The notes beneath the pieces are model-generated. The model was not told the DNA's origin. It saw only the letters and a list, made by a program, of their open reading frames with translations, and did not search any database. Source: Hesseltinella vesiculosa (lineage: Eukaryota; Mucoromycota; Mucoromycetes; Mucorales; Cunninghamellaceae). From it: 64,000 nucleotides of DNA. A program made the position numbers and the translations under genes. Shown piece by piece: positions 10,841-22,761 of this stretch. The stretch is from contig MCGT01000022.1 of NCBI GenBank assembly GCA_002104935.1, positions 372,001-436,000 of the forward strand, read 5' to 3'. The first letter of the stretch is position 1. Each line of letters begins with the position of its first letter.

Positions 10841-12241
10841 CTATGACAGCTGGCTCAGTGTGTCTGGAGGATATTTGGTTTGCAAAAAAGTCATGAGACG
10901 TTTGACGCCTTGAATCCATTTGCGCGAGGTTTCGTCATTCAGCACATGGGCGACTTGAGAGGAGAAAATCTTTTCACGAGCAGACCGCTCGTGGATACCC
11001 ACCATGGTGACACCAATTGGCCAGGGAGCATTGCCGATGGACAATTGCAGGTACGAATCTTGAGCGTCTCGGTATTGTCGGATTTGCATAAAATGAGTGA
11101 TTTCAGCCACACGCGCCAGCACATCCGGTTCCATTGTCTAAAACAGGGATCGTTAGGCACGTTGACCACTTTTTTTTTCTCAGGGGCGTCCTGCCGTTAC
11201 CATTTTTTTCAATTGTCGTAGCAAGGGCTTGAGATGCTCCATGGTTTGCTTTTGCAACACAGCTGCACGTTTCCCAGGGCCAGATTGCTTTTCTTCTTGT
11301 GACTTGGCCTCCATAGCATCATCCCATTCTTCCATGGTATGCTAAAGTAGACTCGAGGTCAGTTGACAAGTTTTGGAAAGGAAGTGGCTTACTGTCAAAT
11401 AGACGAAGATTTGCATGCAAAGCTTTTCTCGATTGGATCGAATGAGATGCGTTTCGATCGGCTCGACCACAGCATTTGTGCGCTTGGGTTGCTTCTTGGT
11501 GTCGCCATCGCCTTTGCCCTTTTTCAGAATATCCAGTCGCATGCCAGCTTCCATTTCCTCCAATTTGCGCATGTATTCGTTTTGACCGCCCTCCTGCAAG
11601 TAAAGAACGAGGCCGGTGAACACAACTTTCCTGGGGGACGGGTTCTTACCTCGCCACGTTCTTCCTGCAATTCGATCGTTCGTAGTCGAAGCTTGCATTC
11701 ACGATCCGATTCAGCAAACAGGCGAATGGGCTGACCTTTGGCTCGAAGACGTTTAATCACTTCTTCTCTGGATATATTGAAGATTTCGTCGTCAGCCTAA
11801 CCATTTGGAACGCATGTCAGTGTCTTCATTGCCGATTGCTTTGTTTTTTTTTTCTTACCTGGTCGCCTTTTTGCTCCTTTGCAGATTGCTGGCTCTTTGA
11901 GGCTGCTCTCTTTTCCTGGGCCTCTTCCTATTGAATTGAATAAAAAGCATGAGCTCTGGTCTACACAGTACCATCTTGCATCAACTTACAAGCTCTTTTT
12001 GCTTTTCTTGTTGTTTCTAAATGAATAAACAGAGTGATCAGCTGGCATCGCTCTTCATCTTTTTCTTTACCAAGAGCTGCTTTTCTTGCAAAGCTTTGTG
12101 TCGTTCATGATAGGCTTCTTCACGCTGACGTTCCAATTCAGCACGGCTCACATATTTTTTCTTGGAACCTCCACCCACCGCTTCAATATTTTTTCGCTTT
12201 TTACTGATTTCTGCTTGTAGGGCATCTTGAAAGAAATCCAT
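10841..12241 (-). CDS. PRP18: Pre-mRNA-splicing factor 18
   Basis: Multi-exon minus-strand gene from [20 protein letters not shown] (ATG at 12,241) to ...PPDTLSQLS (TAG at 10,841). After a basic, coiled N-terminal part comes the splicing factor motif shared by PRP4 and PRP18 ([20 protein letters not shown], then [14 protein letters not shown]). The C-terminal helical PRP18 domain includes [20 protein letters not shown], then [20 protein letters not shown] and [18 protein letters not shown]18 joins U5-associated factors in the second catalytic step of splicing and stabilises SLU7. Length and domain order match metazoan PRPF18 well. There is only a short gap (about 120 bp) to the divergently oriented methyltransferase, so the two genes probably share a bidirectional promoter. 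Confidence 0.9.
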
Positions 12242-12364
12242 TTTGAACTAAAAGTGTGAAGAGAACGGGGGGAAAGTGTGTGGAAGAAAAGAGAAGAGCG
12301 CCACTCAAATTTTTTTTTCTTCTTCCCTTTCTGTTGATCTTTGACCGGTCTTCCAAGCAAAAGA

Positions 12365-13331
12365 ATGGGTGACAGCCGCAACATTGACAATGCTCGGATA
12401 GCCATGGATCAAGATCGACTCGACAAGCATATTGAACGAGCCAAAGAAGCGCTTTCCAATGACAAAAAGGAAGTCCCTCCTTTCTGGGTCAGCAAATACA
12501 AAAAGGAAGCAGCCAAAAATTGGGATATCTTTTACAAGCGCAACACAACCAAATTCTTCAAAGGTAATCCGATCTTAACCGTTACCATGCAAACGACCCG
12601 AGCCATTCATTTCCTTTAACATTGCAAACCAGATCGTCACTGGACAGAGCGGGAGTTCAAGGAGCTGGCGTTTGTTCAAGACCAACAGGGTCCCACCCAC
12701 TGCTTGGAAATCGGCTGTGGTGTGGGCAACTTTTTATTTCCTGTGCTGGCCGACAACCCCAACATGTTCATGTACGCGTGTGACTTTTCTAAACGTGCTG
12801 TTGAAATGGTCCAGGTAAAAGAGTGAACAAGATAAAATCCTGGTTCTCTCTAAATCTTGCCTGATTCCTTCCCAGGGCAACCCTCAGTACGCCGAGGGCC
12901 GATGCAAGGCGTTTGTATGCGATCTCACCCAAGATCTCTTGACCGACAATGTACCAGAGAACAGCCTGGATTTGGTGTCAGCTATCTTTGTGCTGTCAGC
13001 TATCCCACCAGAAAAACTGGCCTTTGCGATTCAGAACATCTTCAAGGTTTTAAAGTCGGGTGGCCATGTGCTGTTCCGTGATTATGGCATTTATGACGAA
13101 GCCCAAATCAAGTTCAGTGCGCAGTCTGATAAAAGGCTACAAGAAAACCTCTACGTACGACAGGACGGCACCCTCAGCTACTTCTTCTCTTTGGAAGATC
13201 TGCAGTCCAGATTCGAGGCTGAAGGTTTTCAAACCATCTCCAATGAATTCGTGTATCGCGAGACCAAAAATCGCAAGATGGAAATGCAAGTTGATCGTAT
13301 CTTTGCCCAAGCTAAATTCGTCAAGCCATGA
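12365..13331 (+). CDS. METTL2/6-like SAM-dependent tRNA m3C methyltransferase
   Basis: Three exons. The N-terminus ([20 protein letters not shown]) leads to the family block [40 protein letters not shown]. The SAM site is [16 protein letters not shown] with the acidic ribose-binding residue in [14 protein letters not shown]. Later motifs are [28 protein letters not shown] and [17 protein letters not shown]. This is the METTL2/6 and Trm140/Trm141 family, which methylates C32 of threonine or serine tRNAs to 3-methylcytidine. Length (about 290 residues) is close to METTL6 and Trm141. There is no N-terminal actin-like fusion as in S. cerevisiae Trm140. The first ATG (12,365) is used; an open frame upstream of it has no ATG. 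Confidence 0.85.
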
Positions 13332-13495
13332 TCACCCTTTTCTTTCCTCCAACCCCCCCCCTTTTTTTTAGCATTCCCCTTTCTTCAATCCCACATGCCA
13401 CATCCTTTCAACATAATAAAAATTGTGAATCTGACAAATTTTATGGTACTTGTATGCGTGGCGGATCAAAAAAAAAAGTCTAAGTTTTTCAAGCA
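13332..13495. terminator. Convergent 3' ends
   Basis: The methyltransferase and EMC7 genes converge here. AATAAA-like signals (ACATAATAAAAATT near 13,420) fit polyadenylation of the plus-strand transcript. Confidence 0.35.
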
Positions 13496-14530
13496 TCACC
13501 TTTGAGACCGCTGCTTGGCTTGTTGCTGAGCTTGGCTGAACATTTGTGATAAACTTGGCACCTCCTTCATCATGTTCTGCGTGCTAGCCTGTGAGTCTTG
13601 CAATTCCTTCATCATCTCAGGATCTAATCAGCCAAAATCAGAGGGGAGAGGTGCGAGAAGGGGTCAGTCCAGATGCCTGTTTCAGGAACATGCGCTGAGC
13701 TTACCGAGATTCTTCATCATTTTGGGCATCACAAACATCATAATAGCACTGAAACCAATCATAAGGAACATGGGGTTCTTGAACATAGCCAGCATATTGA
13801 ACGCTTGCTTCTCCTGTAAACATCAAAAAAGTGAGCCACAGGGCCAAGCACTCCAACCGTCTCTAGGTTTACCGTAAAATATTCAGCGTGGGCTCTGGCG
13901 CGGAAAGTAAAGGGATAGGGCACTGAATAGCCAGTATTGTCCCAACCAATACCATTGCCAGCATAGGCTCCATTGACTTGACCATCCTCTTTCACATCAA
14001 CACGCAACTACCCAAGGGCGAGAGGAAAAAAAAAAAAAAAAAAAAAAAGAGGCATTGTCAGTGAAGATTGGGGGCAATCAGTTTCATCGTATCGTTTACC
14101 TTTGAAAAGATGAAGTCGATACTGTTCACTTCCAGCAAGTAGGAACCGGGAGGTACTTGCTCGCTAGAAAAGAAAGTGTCAGCCGAATGGTCATCCTGAA
14201 AAGGTCGGTGGTAGTTTACAAGACGAAAGACCCATTTGCCAAGATCAAGGTTGAATGCATGCCGCTTAGAGACACTGTTGTGGTGGGATTCAATTGTCGA
14301 ACGTCTACAGCAAGAGCAAGCCTTTAGTAAGAGCCGATGCTTGACTTAACATTTGTTCTACCTGCAAGGATGCCGTTGGTAGCCACATTTCCTTCTACAC
14401 GGATGGCGTGGGCGGTGGCCATTAAAACACTAGACAAAAGAACAGCATGAACATTTTTTCCCGATGCTACTTCTATGGCTATAACATATGATACTTACCA
14501 CAATATACTATATACGAAAACCCCAATCAT
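13496..14530 (-). CDS. EMC7: ER membrane protein complex subunit 7
   Basis: Several small exons. Exon 1 encodes MIGVFVYSILC, which joins VLMATAHAIRVEGNV to make a signal peptide. A lumenal beta-sandwich follows (VRQLNPTTTVSLSGMHS; EQVPPGSYLLEVNSIDFIF; SKLRVDVKEDGQVNG; YSVPYPFTFRARAHAEYF). Next comes a transmembrane helix starting at the family block KNPMFLMIGFSAIMMFVMPK, then MMKNLDPEMMKELQDS and a Gln-rich cytosolic tail ending KQRSQR. EMC7 is part of the EMC insertase that places tail-anchored and polytopic proteins into the ER membrane. The motif nPMxLM...PKxmxxxDPEMxKE is diagnostic. The joins were traced in frame. Confidence 0.88.
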
Positions 14531-15075
14531 AGTGCGAGATGTGCGGTGTGCAAGCAACAAAATAAAAAAAAAAGAAACAGAAATGCAAAAACTCCTCCCG
14601 CCCACCTAGCTTTTTCTCTCTTCTGCTTTGTTCTTCGTCATAAGTTTCACCCTACCTTTACATGAGCAAGAAAAAAACTACAGCTCACATCACGGTCTTT
14701 ATTCATACAGCTCATGAATAGCCAGTGGCTATGGCCATTCCAACAAGAAAGCATTTTCATCGCTGACGGCCAAAAAACTGCAAGCCTACGGCGGAATTTG
14801 TATTTCCAGTTTTAGCCCCGCACACAGCCTAATGGGAAGAGGATTCAGGTTCGAAAAAGAATAGACGTCGAATGAATCTTTTACTTGCGGCGTTAAATAG
14901 GCGTTCAAAGTTGCGAGAAGTCATGCTGTAAAGAGTTGTTCAATTAAAAATTAAGGTGAAGAAAAGACAAAGAAGATATTACTGTACCAAAAAGAAGAAG
15001 ATATTTGACTGGGCAATTTTTTTACTCTGTGTAACATTTTTTCCCGTGAGTTCTGGATGACTCCTATTCTTTTTA
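14531..15075. other. Gap between EMC7 and the repeat island; possible micro-ORF
   Basis: No firm gene. On the minus strand an ATG at 14,924 opens MTSRNFERLFNAA followed by a plausible donor (gtaaaag) and an acceptor near 14,830. The frame after splicing ends quickly, so I only note it. The right limit (about 15,075) is where similarity to the repeat copy at 28,755 begins. Confidence 0.25.
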
Positions 15076-15089
15076 GATAAACATTTCAT

Positions 15090-15197
15090 TTTACACGCCT
15101 GATTGGAGTTTTTTCTGGGGTTGCTTACGGCAGAGAGGCAGCCAGACATTTTTTTCCGACATATCCTTGGCAGGAGCGAAGACTACACGAGGCCAGC
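15090..15197 (-). pseudogene. Fragment of 2H phosphoesterase (exon piece)
   Basis: One exon-like piece encoding a counterpart of GPRVVFAPAKDMSEKN, preceded by a ctgtag acceptor. It matches the GPRVIFAPAKDKSKG exon of the full gene at 22,762-23,920. Both catalytic HxT motifs are absent and the copy ends at the island border, so it cannot make an enzyme. Confidence 0.6.
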
Positions 15198-15425
15198 TAC
15201 AGTAAAAGATGAGCACTGTAAAAAATTGAGAGAGAGACGATGTGGAAGGCTGCACTAGTGACACATGTACAAACGTGAATGATGCGTACCCTCTGCAGCT
15301 CCTTGACCTTTGTATTCTCAACACTGTCTTGGTACAAGCGAGAATGAAAAGATGACATAAAAAAACTAATCATGGGAAACAAAAAAAAGGGATCTCCTCA
15401 CGTGCATTTTATTCTCTTTTGCTCT

Positions 15426-16190
15426 TCAAGCAGGATGTTGTATGGCCACCAGGTTGCCTTCCAGAGCGCGATTGCGGGTACAAGCATTGCACACAAAAAC
15501 AACACTGTCGAGAGCATCGTAAGTCACAAAGGCGTCGACGGGCTTCTTGACATTGAACCGCAGCAGGCCTTGGTACAGTTCACCGTGGGCCAAGGCCCTT
15601 TCCACTCTGTCACGATCCATAAACCTCTCAAACTGACAGTGTTTTCCATGTGGGCAGTGGTCGTCAGGGTGCAGCCGCGAGGGCTGTTTTTGGTCAGGTC
15701 GACGCTATTGGTGGCGAAGCGTGCGCTCATTCTGTGCGATCACTTGGCCAGGAGGTCGAGATGGAGATCGATATTGGCGCGATGGCATGTCAACACGGCC
15801 ATGCCTATCAACGAATGAGAGGGACCGCTGGGCTTGCAGCGACGAAGCGTCTGTAGTAGGCAAGAGCTGTGGGAATAGGCTATGACGGAAGGTGACCATG
15901 GGCAGAATCTGAATGAGGAGGCTCCATGTTGTGTGGAGGAAGAGTAGGTTCAGGACCTGGCCTACGCCAATTGTCTTTCATGTTTCCTAGAATAAAATGA
16001 GCAAATAGTAAGGAACCTGCAGCTTTGTTCTGTGGCAAGCATCTTATCCAATCTTACTCTTTCGAATTGACAATGACTAAACGTTTGACAAAAAAAAAGA
16101 AGTAAACTAAACATTGCTTTGAATGGCTTTCTGTGTTTCTTATCTTATATCACTTACATGCTTCCCTCTTGTTTCTTCGCTAAAAGACAT
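15426..16190 (-). pseudogene. SSD1/DIS3L2-like N-terminal fragment, copy R
   Basis: The reading starts MSFSEETRGK (ATG at 16,190), passes through short exons into a His/Pro/Ser-rich stretch (HGHPFRHS...), and ends in a cold-shock-type block: DRDRVERALAHGELYQGLLR, then AFVTYDALDSVVFVC and RNRALEGNLVAI. This matches the first cold-shock domain of the SSD1 and DIS3L2 ribonuclease II family (compare GxLRVNxxNxxDAYV and RNRALEGDLVAVEL, family knowledge). The frame then stops in QHPA*, while a neighbouring frame continues LLEEQKRKK, indicating a frameshift. No RNB catalytic domain follows. The piece retains a CT-rich upstream tract like a promoter. Confidence 0.6.
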
Positions 16191-16585
16191 GCGTATAGGA
16201 AAGAGAGCAAGGGACCAAGGAAAAGAAAGCTGGGCCGAAGGGCGCATAAAAAAAGGTGGGAAGAAAGGCGGCAGGCAATCGGGATTTGAAATGACCATCG
16301 TTGGCTGGGGAACTTTTTTTTTTCCATCGTTTTTTAGCTGAGGGATGGGACGTCTCGAAACGAGCGACGCAACAAGTTGGCTGGGTGACCTCCACTGGAT
16401 GGCCCAATTTTCTCACCATCCATGTCTTTTATGAGACTCTGCACCCATGCAAAATTTTACATCAATTACATCGTCCAAAACTGATTTATAGCATCTTCTT
16501 TTTTTACCAAAAGCAAAGGGAACCAACCAACCTACCCTCTCTGCCTTTTTGGCTAAAAATCAGAGGTTGGTCCAAAAAAATCGAA

Positions 16586-16768
16586 TCATCCCAAATTTTG
16601 CATACAAGTACAATAGGACGACAAATTTCCATGGTTAATAGCACAGACCTCCAGGTTAAGTTTGTGTAGAGATGGGGGCGAGTTTTCCCCACCATTCACG
16701 GTGCCGAAAAAGAGAGGCGCTTTTTCCTTTGCACCTTCTTCCATGGCAATTACTGTATTAAAAACCAT
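16586..16768 (-). other. Conserved 60-codon open frame in the left arm
   Basis: The frame begins MVFNTVIAMEEGAKEKAPLF and ends CTCMQNLG. It recurs nearly unchanged at 35,849-36,031 (minus), while the right-arm copies near 20,400 and 39,800 are interrupted. No known domain; it may only reflect recent duplication. Confidence 0.25.
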
Positions 16769-16912
16769 TGTGCTCTTTTACAGTATTATCAGCTTTAGCT
16801 AGCATTCGAGCACATGAAAAGAAGGGTGGGGTATCAACTATTTAGTAAAAAAAGGTAACGGGATATAAAGGGAGACCAAGTCAGTCCAAGAGTCCAACAT
16901 GCGAGCTTTTTC

Positions 16913-18019
16913 TCACAGGGTCGTTGTTGATGAATGTACCGGTAAAGCCAGCTTTGACGTTACCAGAGGGATCGATGAAGACTCGCGTAGGGGCACTGCT
17001 TTGAGCCTATGCTTTTCTATCAACCGAGCCAGGAACAGGCAAGCCAGGGACCAGGATTCTTCCATGGTGACGATGTTTGCTGCATTGACGTTGATGGGTG
17101 CCTTCCGTCTCCGAATAGGGAGCTGGTGAGCGTCTTCATGCATAGAAAGGGAGAGAGCCATGGCCAGCTGCCCTTCTTCATCGGGGGAGGGGGAGCGCGG
17201 CTTGGTTCGTAAAGAGGTGGCCACCCGGTACACAATCACCTGATCGCTAAAATCGCTGTTTTCCTCCAGCCCACAGTCGAGAACAGTGGCATTTTTGGAC
17301 TGTTTAGGTATATTGGTAGAGCTGCTTGCAGAGAAGGGAGCGTCGAAAAAAGGTGAGGACGATGGAGGTAAACGGATCTTGCGCATCAGCTGGACCATGG
17401 TCAACTGACGGTCGCGCCCGCAACGTTTCATATGCGCCATGCTGGTGCGGAGGCTTCGAGAGGAAAGGTTGTCGTGGCAAACAGGGAAAGCAGTCAGTTG
17501 CTTCAAAAAGGATACTTGGCAGGCAAACGTCGAGTTGCGCTTCTCCCACTCGCCGTTGTCCAGGCGAGTCAAGCATCGTTCATAGTGATGTTCCAGGGAT
17601 CCTTTCAAGTGCTGAATATTATTTGCACAAAATAGACAGGTGTGTGCAAGGCCATTGCTTGGGTTCATCGTCACAGATGTTGGGCGAGGTGCAAGAGAGG
17701 CTGGCGAGTCAATGGTCAACATGTCGTTGACGGCCAAGCCTTGATTTCACATGGGACAGATCCTTGTTGCATATGGGGCATTGGTATTCTTCGAATGTTG
17801 CTGCTGTTGGTGGGCAGGCGCTGGTGGGGAAATAGATCGAGAAGGAATGCAGGAGATTGAAGCCGTTGTTTCTGCTGCATCGTTCCAGTCGCGAGGCAAT
17901 GTCGAGCTGGTCAGAAAGGGATCAGGTGAAGGCTGACGGTGAGTTTCATGCTTTCGATTCAAAGACAGGATCTTGACTTTATGTCTTGGTGCTAGAAGTT
18001 CATCGTCTGCAAAATCCAT
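16913..18019 (-). pseudogene. SLX4-like gene with UBZ4-type zinc fingers, copy 1 (decayed)
   Basis: The start MDFADDELLAPRHKVKILSL (ATG at 18,019) is followed, in shifted frames, by three Cys/His fingers. Finger 1 is CPICNKDLSHVKSRLGRQRH-VDH, where the last Cys codon is TGA. Finger 2 is CLFCANNIQHLKGSLEHHYE-RC. Finger 3 is FPVCHDNLSSRSLRTSMAHM-KRC, with Phe replacing the first Cys. After it comes DRQLTMVQLMRKIRLPP. Spacing and sequence resemble the tandem UBZ4 fingers of SLX4, the scaffold for SLX1, MUS81 and XPF nucleases (CPICGK...HLKQC then LLLQAVR, from memory). An MALSLSM segment follows. The conserved C-terminal SLX1-binding domain is not seen. Frameshifts plus lost zinc ligands make this a pseudogene. 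Confidence 0.55.
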
Positions 18020-20180
18020 AACTTCTGACCACACACACACAAAAAAAAGAGAGAGAGGCGGCGTTGGTTTTCATTGCAAGCAGTGGGAAAATAAAAGCTT
18101 TACTGGGGCCGAGGGTGGTTGGGTGGTCCACGATGGAGCATAGGGAATGGAGCGGAAGGGGGGGGGGGAGAAGATGCATAATGGGATTGGGATGCATTTG
18201 CGGAGGGGGAGTCATGGGTATAAGTGGACGTTTGTGGATGGGGATAGCGTCGGGCGATGTCATTAGCGGCATGGAAAGAAAAAAAAAGATTGGAGGCAAA
18301 TCACGGTTATGTTGGCAGCAAATGTCATCCAATGATTACGCATAGTGGCTGACAACGTTACAACGCTTTCGGCTTGTTGACTTCTGGTGAGCTACAGTAC
18401 TGTAAATCCAAGTCATTGGTGCTTGCGGCGCTTCACTCCAGATCGATGAGAAACAGTACAACTGCGCACTTGGATTGAAAGACGCTGATGGTATTCTTCA
18501 GCTTGGATGCACTTGCTAGGTAAGCAGGCGCATCTTCAATGGATGTTGGCAACGGGATGTGGCAAATTTCAGTCATCAGATACCGGTACAAGTATGAAAG
18601 GCAAAGAAAAAAGATACCGGTAAGCGTCAAACAATGAATGCGCGCGTTTTGTTGAAAGAACAAACCAATCAAAATCAAGACAAGTACTGCAAATCCGCAG
18701 CATCCCTCTCTCCAACTGGTAAAAGCTTTCTTAAAATATCACATGCAAATCACATGACAAAAAATGAGTCACAAAGTGACTGAGGTGTCTGCTATTGGCT
18801 CTGCTAAAGACCCGAATCAAAAAAAAAATTTTTTGAAAAAGTATAAATACAAGACGATTTCGTGAAGGTTTTCTTCTTTTTTCACCGGAGAAAAGCAGGT
18901 GAAGGGTTCTTTGAGGCAGCTGGGAGGAACACCTCCGAACTGCCTCATGTAGGTTGTGCCTTGTGCATTGTAATCGATGACAATTGTCAATTCAATTGTC
19001 AATTCCAGCCTATACTGACTTTTCTCCCCCCCCCCCCTAAAACGTTAAAATGAAAAAGATTTCAATTCCTTGTTTCCCTTCATAAAACTAAAGAAACCAA
19101 TCACTACTCTTGGTCAATTGAGCATCTCAAAAGATGAAGGTTACAAATAGAGACACTTCGCTCGAGCAACGAAAGCAAAAAGGATGTCTTTCTTGTTGAG
19201 GTTTTCTTTCTCCTCTTATTTATTATTATTTATTGGCTATCACCTTTAGGCATGCCAAAAAGAAATGGACGTCTCTTTCCCCTTTGTTATGAAAGGAATG
19301 AAAAGCATGTGTTTTTAAAAAGCAAACGCATGATACCGGTAAATAGGAAGAAGGGAATATATACTGGCACCAGTGGCAAGGCATTAACCAGTACCTCGTG
19401 GTGTTGACAAGACCAACCAGGATTTGTTACAGATGCATATACAAATCTGGTTTATCCACGTTACCCAGTTATGCTGGCTCTCCTGCGTATGACTGTGGAT
19501 TGACGTGACAACTCCTGAAGATGTTGGCACGGCAACGAACACGTTTTCCTTGATAGAATACACTTTTTAAACTTGGAAAGTTACTGGTTTATGGTAGATT
19601 GCATTTCATATCGTTTTTTTTTTCATTTCATTTAGAAGCTGCGAGAGGGTTTCCCCCCTGGATCCGAGCACTTTTGGTTCTGGTGTTGATACCGTACGCT
19701 AATCATGATTTGTTTATTGTAGATGCCCTTCTTCACCTAGGTTCTCCATGACTACCGTACGTGACTGGCCTCTGTTGCCAATGCTGTTCCTTACTACACA
19801 TCTGCAAACCATGCTCAGGTTTGATCATGGTGATTTTCTAGTGATCCACTCATATTTTTTTCTTTCAAACAGGAGGTCAAGATGCATTTGAATGTTCACA
19901 CAGTAGTTCAAGACCGCATACTTGTCCTCTTGCCCATCTCTTCTGCCATTGAATCTATTCTGGTCCTTCTTGGCAAGCTGTCAATTACCCGCGTTTCCGA
20001 TGGGCAAGTGTCTGCGCTTAAGTCTGTATTGATTACGTCCTGCTACTTACCGTGACAATGTTGACAATGTTGCTGCACTACTGCTCCCGCTTACAACCGC
20101 TGAGTGATGACCTCTATGAATAAATATGCTGTGAAGTGGGTTGTTGTGCAGAGCAGGTGCTGTCATGCTCTGGCTGGTTA
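18020..20180. other. Core of repeat unit copy 1, largely non-coding
   Basis: This holds the upstream side of the SLX4-like gene, a poly-G run near 18,165, a TATAAATA at 18,842-18,849, an invertible segment (19,081-19,291) and two exon-like pieces with T-rich acceptors. One of these (after 19,870) encodes a stretch related to QDRILVLLPISSAIESILVL and is one base out of frame relative to its twin at 39,260. A minus-strand open frame (18,433-18,678) ends SKCAVVLFLIDLE. None of these matches a family I know. Confidence 0.35.
19081..19291. repeat. Segment inverted relative to its twin at 38,351-38,578
   Basis: Sequence on both sides matches the second core copy in the same orientation, but the 211 bp between CATAA (19,081) and TTATG (19,287) match it only as reverse complement. 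The break points carry an imperfect inverted repeat (CCTTCATAA and TTATGAAAGG). It includes ATGAAGGTTACAAATAGAG, a short frame present in both orientations. Confidence 0.75.
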
Positions 20181-20968
20181 AGTGGTTACTAGGGCTGATG
20201 GCGGCGCTTTTGGCAGGGTAGTTACCAGTAGGCTCAAAGTAGTCCCCCCTACGCGAGTCTTCAGCGATCCCTCTCGTAACGTCAAAGTTGGCTTAACGTT
20301 CATCAACAACAACCCTGTGAGAAAAAGCTCGCATGTTGGACTGACTTGGTGTCCCTGGATTTCCGAATGCTGGATAAAGCTGATAATAAAGAGCACAATG
20401 GTTTTTAATAATTGCCAAGGAAGGTGCAAATGAAAAAGCGCCTCTCTTTTTCGGCACCGTGAATGGTGGGGAAAACTCGCCCCCATCTCTACACAAACTT
20501 AACCTGGAGGTCTGTGCTATTAGCCATGGAAATTTGTCGTCCTATTGTACTTGTATGCAAAATTTGGGATGATTCGATTTTTTTGGACCAACCTCTGATT
20601 TTTAGCCAAAAAGGCAGAGAGGGTCGGTTGGTTGGTTGGTTCCCTTTGCTTTTGGTAAAAAAAGAAACTGCCATAAATCAGTTTCGGACGATGTAATTGA
20701 TGTAAACTTTTGCGTGGGTTCAGGGCCTCATAAAAGGCTTGGGTGGTGGAAAAATTGGGCCATCCAGTGGAGGTCACCCAGCCAACTTGTTGCGTCGCTC
20801 GTTTCGAGACGTCCCATCCCTCAGCTAAAAAACGATGGAAAAAAAAAAGTTCCCCAGCCAACGATGGCCCTTTCATATTCCGACCGGCTGTTGCCTTTCT
20901 TCCCACCTTTTTTTTATGCGCCCTTCCAGCTTTCTTTTCCTTGGTCCCTTGCTCTCTTTCCTATACGC

Positions 20969-21734
20969 ATGTCTTTTAGCGAAGAAACAAGAGGGAAGCA
21001 TGTAAGTGAGATAAGATAAGAAACACAGTAAGCCATTCAAAGTAATGTTTATTTTACGTTTTTTTTTCTCCAAACGTTTAGTCATTGTCAAATCGAAAGA
21101 GTAAGATCGGAGAAGATGCTTGCCACAGAACAGAGCTGCAGCTCGCTTACTATTTGCTCATTTTATTCTAGGAAACATGGACGACAATTGACGTAGGCCA
21201 GGTCCTGAACCTACTCTTCCTCCACACAACATGGAGCCTCCTCATTCAGATTCTGCCCATGGTCATCCCTTCCGTCATAGCCTATTCCCGCAGCTCTTGC
21301 CTACTACAGACGCTTCGTCGCTGCAAGCCCAGCGGTCCTTCTCATTCGTTGATAGGCATGGCCATGTTGACATGCCATCGCGCCAATACCGACCTCCATC
21401 TCGACCTCCTGGCCAAGTGGTCGCACAGAATGAGCGCACGCTTCGCCACCAAAAGCGTCGACCTGACCAAAAACAGCCCTTGCGGCTGCACCCTGACGAC
21501 CACTGCCCACATGGAAAACGCCATCAGTTTGAGAGGTTTATGGATCGTGACAGAGTGGAAATGGCCTTGGCCCAAGGCGAACTGTACCAAGGCCTGCTGC
21601 GGATCAATGCCAAGAAGCCCCTCGACGCCTATGTGACCTGCGATGCTCTCGACAGTGTTGTTTTTGTGTGTAATGCTCCTACCCGCCATCATGCTCTGGT
21701 AGGTGACCTGGTGGCCATACAACATCCCGCTTGA
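20969..21734 (+). pseudogene. SSD1/DIS3L2-like N-terminal fragment, copy P
   Basis: Same gene piece as at 15,426-16,190 but on the plus strand. MSFSEETRGKH starts at 20,969 and a gtaagt donor follows at once. Small exons lead to the HGHPFRHS...QQ-poor, Pro/Ser-rich stretch, then QFERFMDRDRVEMALAQGEL, YQGLLRINAKKPLDAYVTC and ALVGDLVAIQHPA*. The terminal stop after QHPA is shared by all four copies. The ribonuclease domain is absent. Confidence 0.6.
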
Positions 21735-21963
21735 AGAGCAAAAGAGAAAAAAATGCACGTAAGAGGAGATCCCTTTTTTTTTTGTTTCCCATGATTAGTT
21801 TTTTTTATGTCATCTTTTCATTCTCGCTTGTACCAAGACAATGTTGAGAATACAAAGCTTAAGGAGCTGCAGAGGGTACGCATCATTAACGTTTGTACAT
21901 GTGCCACTAATGCACCCTTCCACATCGTTTCTGTCTCTATTTCTTACAGTGCTCATCTTGTAG

Positions 21964-22263
21964 CTGGCCCTCGTGTGGTCTTCGCTCCTGCCAAGGATAT
22001 GTCGGATAAAAATGCCCGGCTGCCTCTCTGCCGTAAGCAACCCCAGAAAAAACTCCAATCAGGCGTGAAAAATGAAATGTTCAGAGGATCGCTCACCTTT
22101 ATCTCGCATAACACCTGCCGGAAAAAATGGAAGGTAAGAATCGGTGAGCCGTATGAACATGTCTAATTTTTACCTCTTCCGTTAGCCCCACGTCACCGTG
22201 GTCGAGACCCGGTACGGTAAGCCAAAAAGCCAAAAGCCTTGGGGTGGTAACATCGTTGGTTAG
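21964..22263 (+). pseudogene. Partial 2H phosphoesterase (C-terminal half), copy P
   Basis: An exon encoding AGPRVVFAPAKDMSDKNARL (21,964 on) and a final exon PHVTVVETRYGKPKSQKPWG, ending G-N-I-V-G-stop at 22,263. Only the second HxT motif is present. It lies just upstream of a complete copy, so the arm contains a tandem partial duplication. Confidence 0.6.
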
Positions 22264-22761
22264 TGCCGCCTCTGTATAGGGCAGCATTGGGTCTGTCGAT
22301 CTCAAGGTTTATAATAATGATGCTTGATGCTTACCCTCCCCGCCTTTTTTACCCCGCCTTTTTTTTTATATTTATATTTTGTCGTTCTTTATTCCCATTC
22401 CCATTTATATCCCCATATGTTTTATTAAACAGGAGCGTTTGGTTGTCATTAAATGGAAGCGGCCGGCTGTTTCTCTTTTCTGCTGCGCAAGGATCGGGTT
22501 ACAATGGGAGCGGCTGGGGATGCCTTGGAGGGAGGCTTTCGCTTAAACGGCAGTGGTTTAGTCGCGAATATAAAAAAGGGGGCGGCCTGTTTTTCTCTTC
22601 TTTTCTTTACTTATTCGAAAACCCTTACATTGCTCCTATAGTAAGTATTGAACTGTCAAGAAATGCAATGTGACCCCTTAATATATTTGGGTGTTGCCGT
22701 TACCTCATCCACTCTAACCTTTTTATTTTATTTTATTTTATTTTTTTGTATATCACCACAG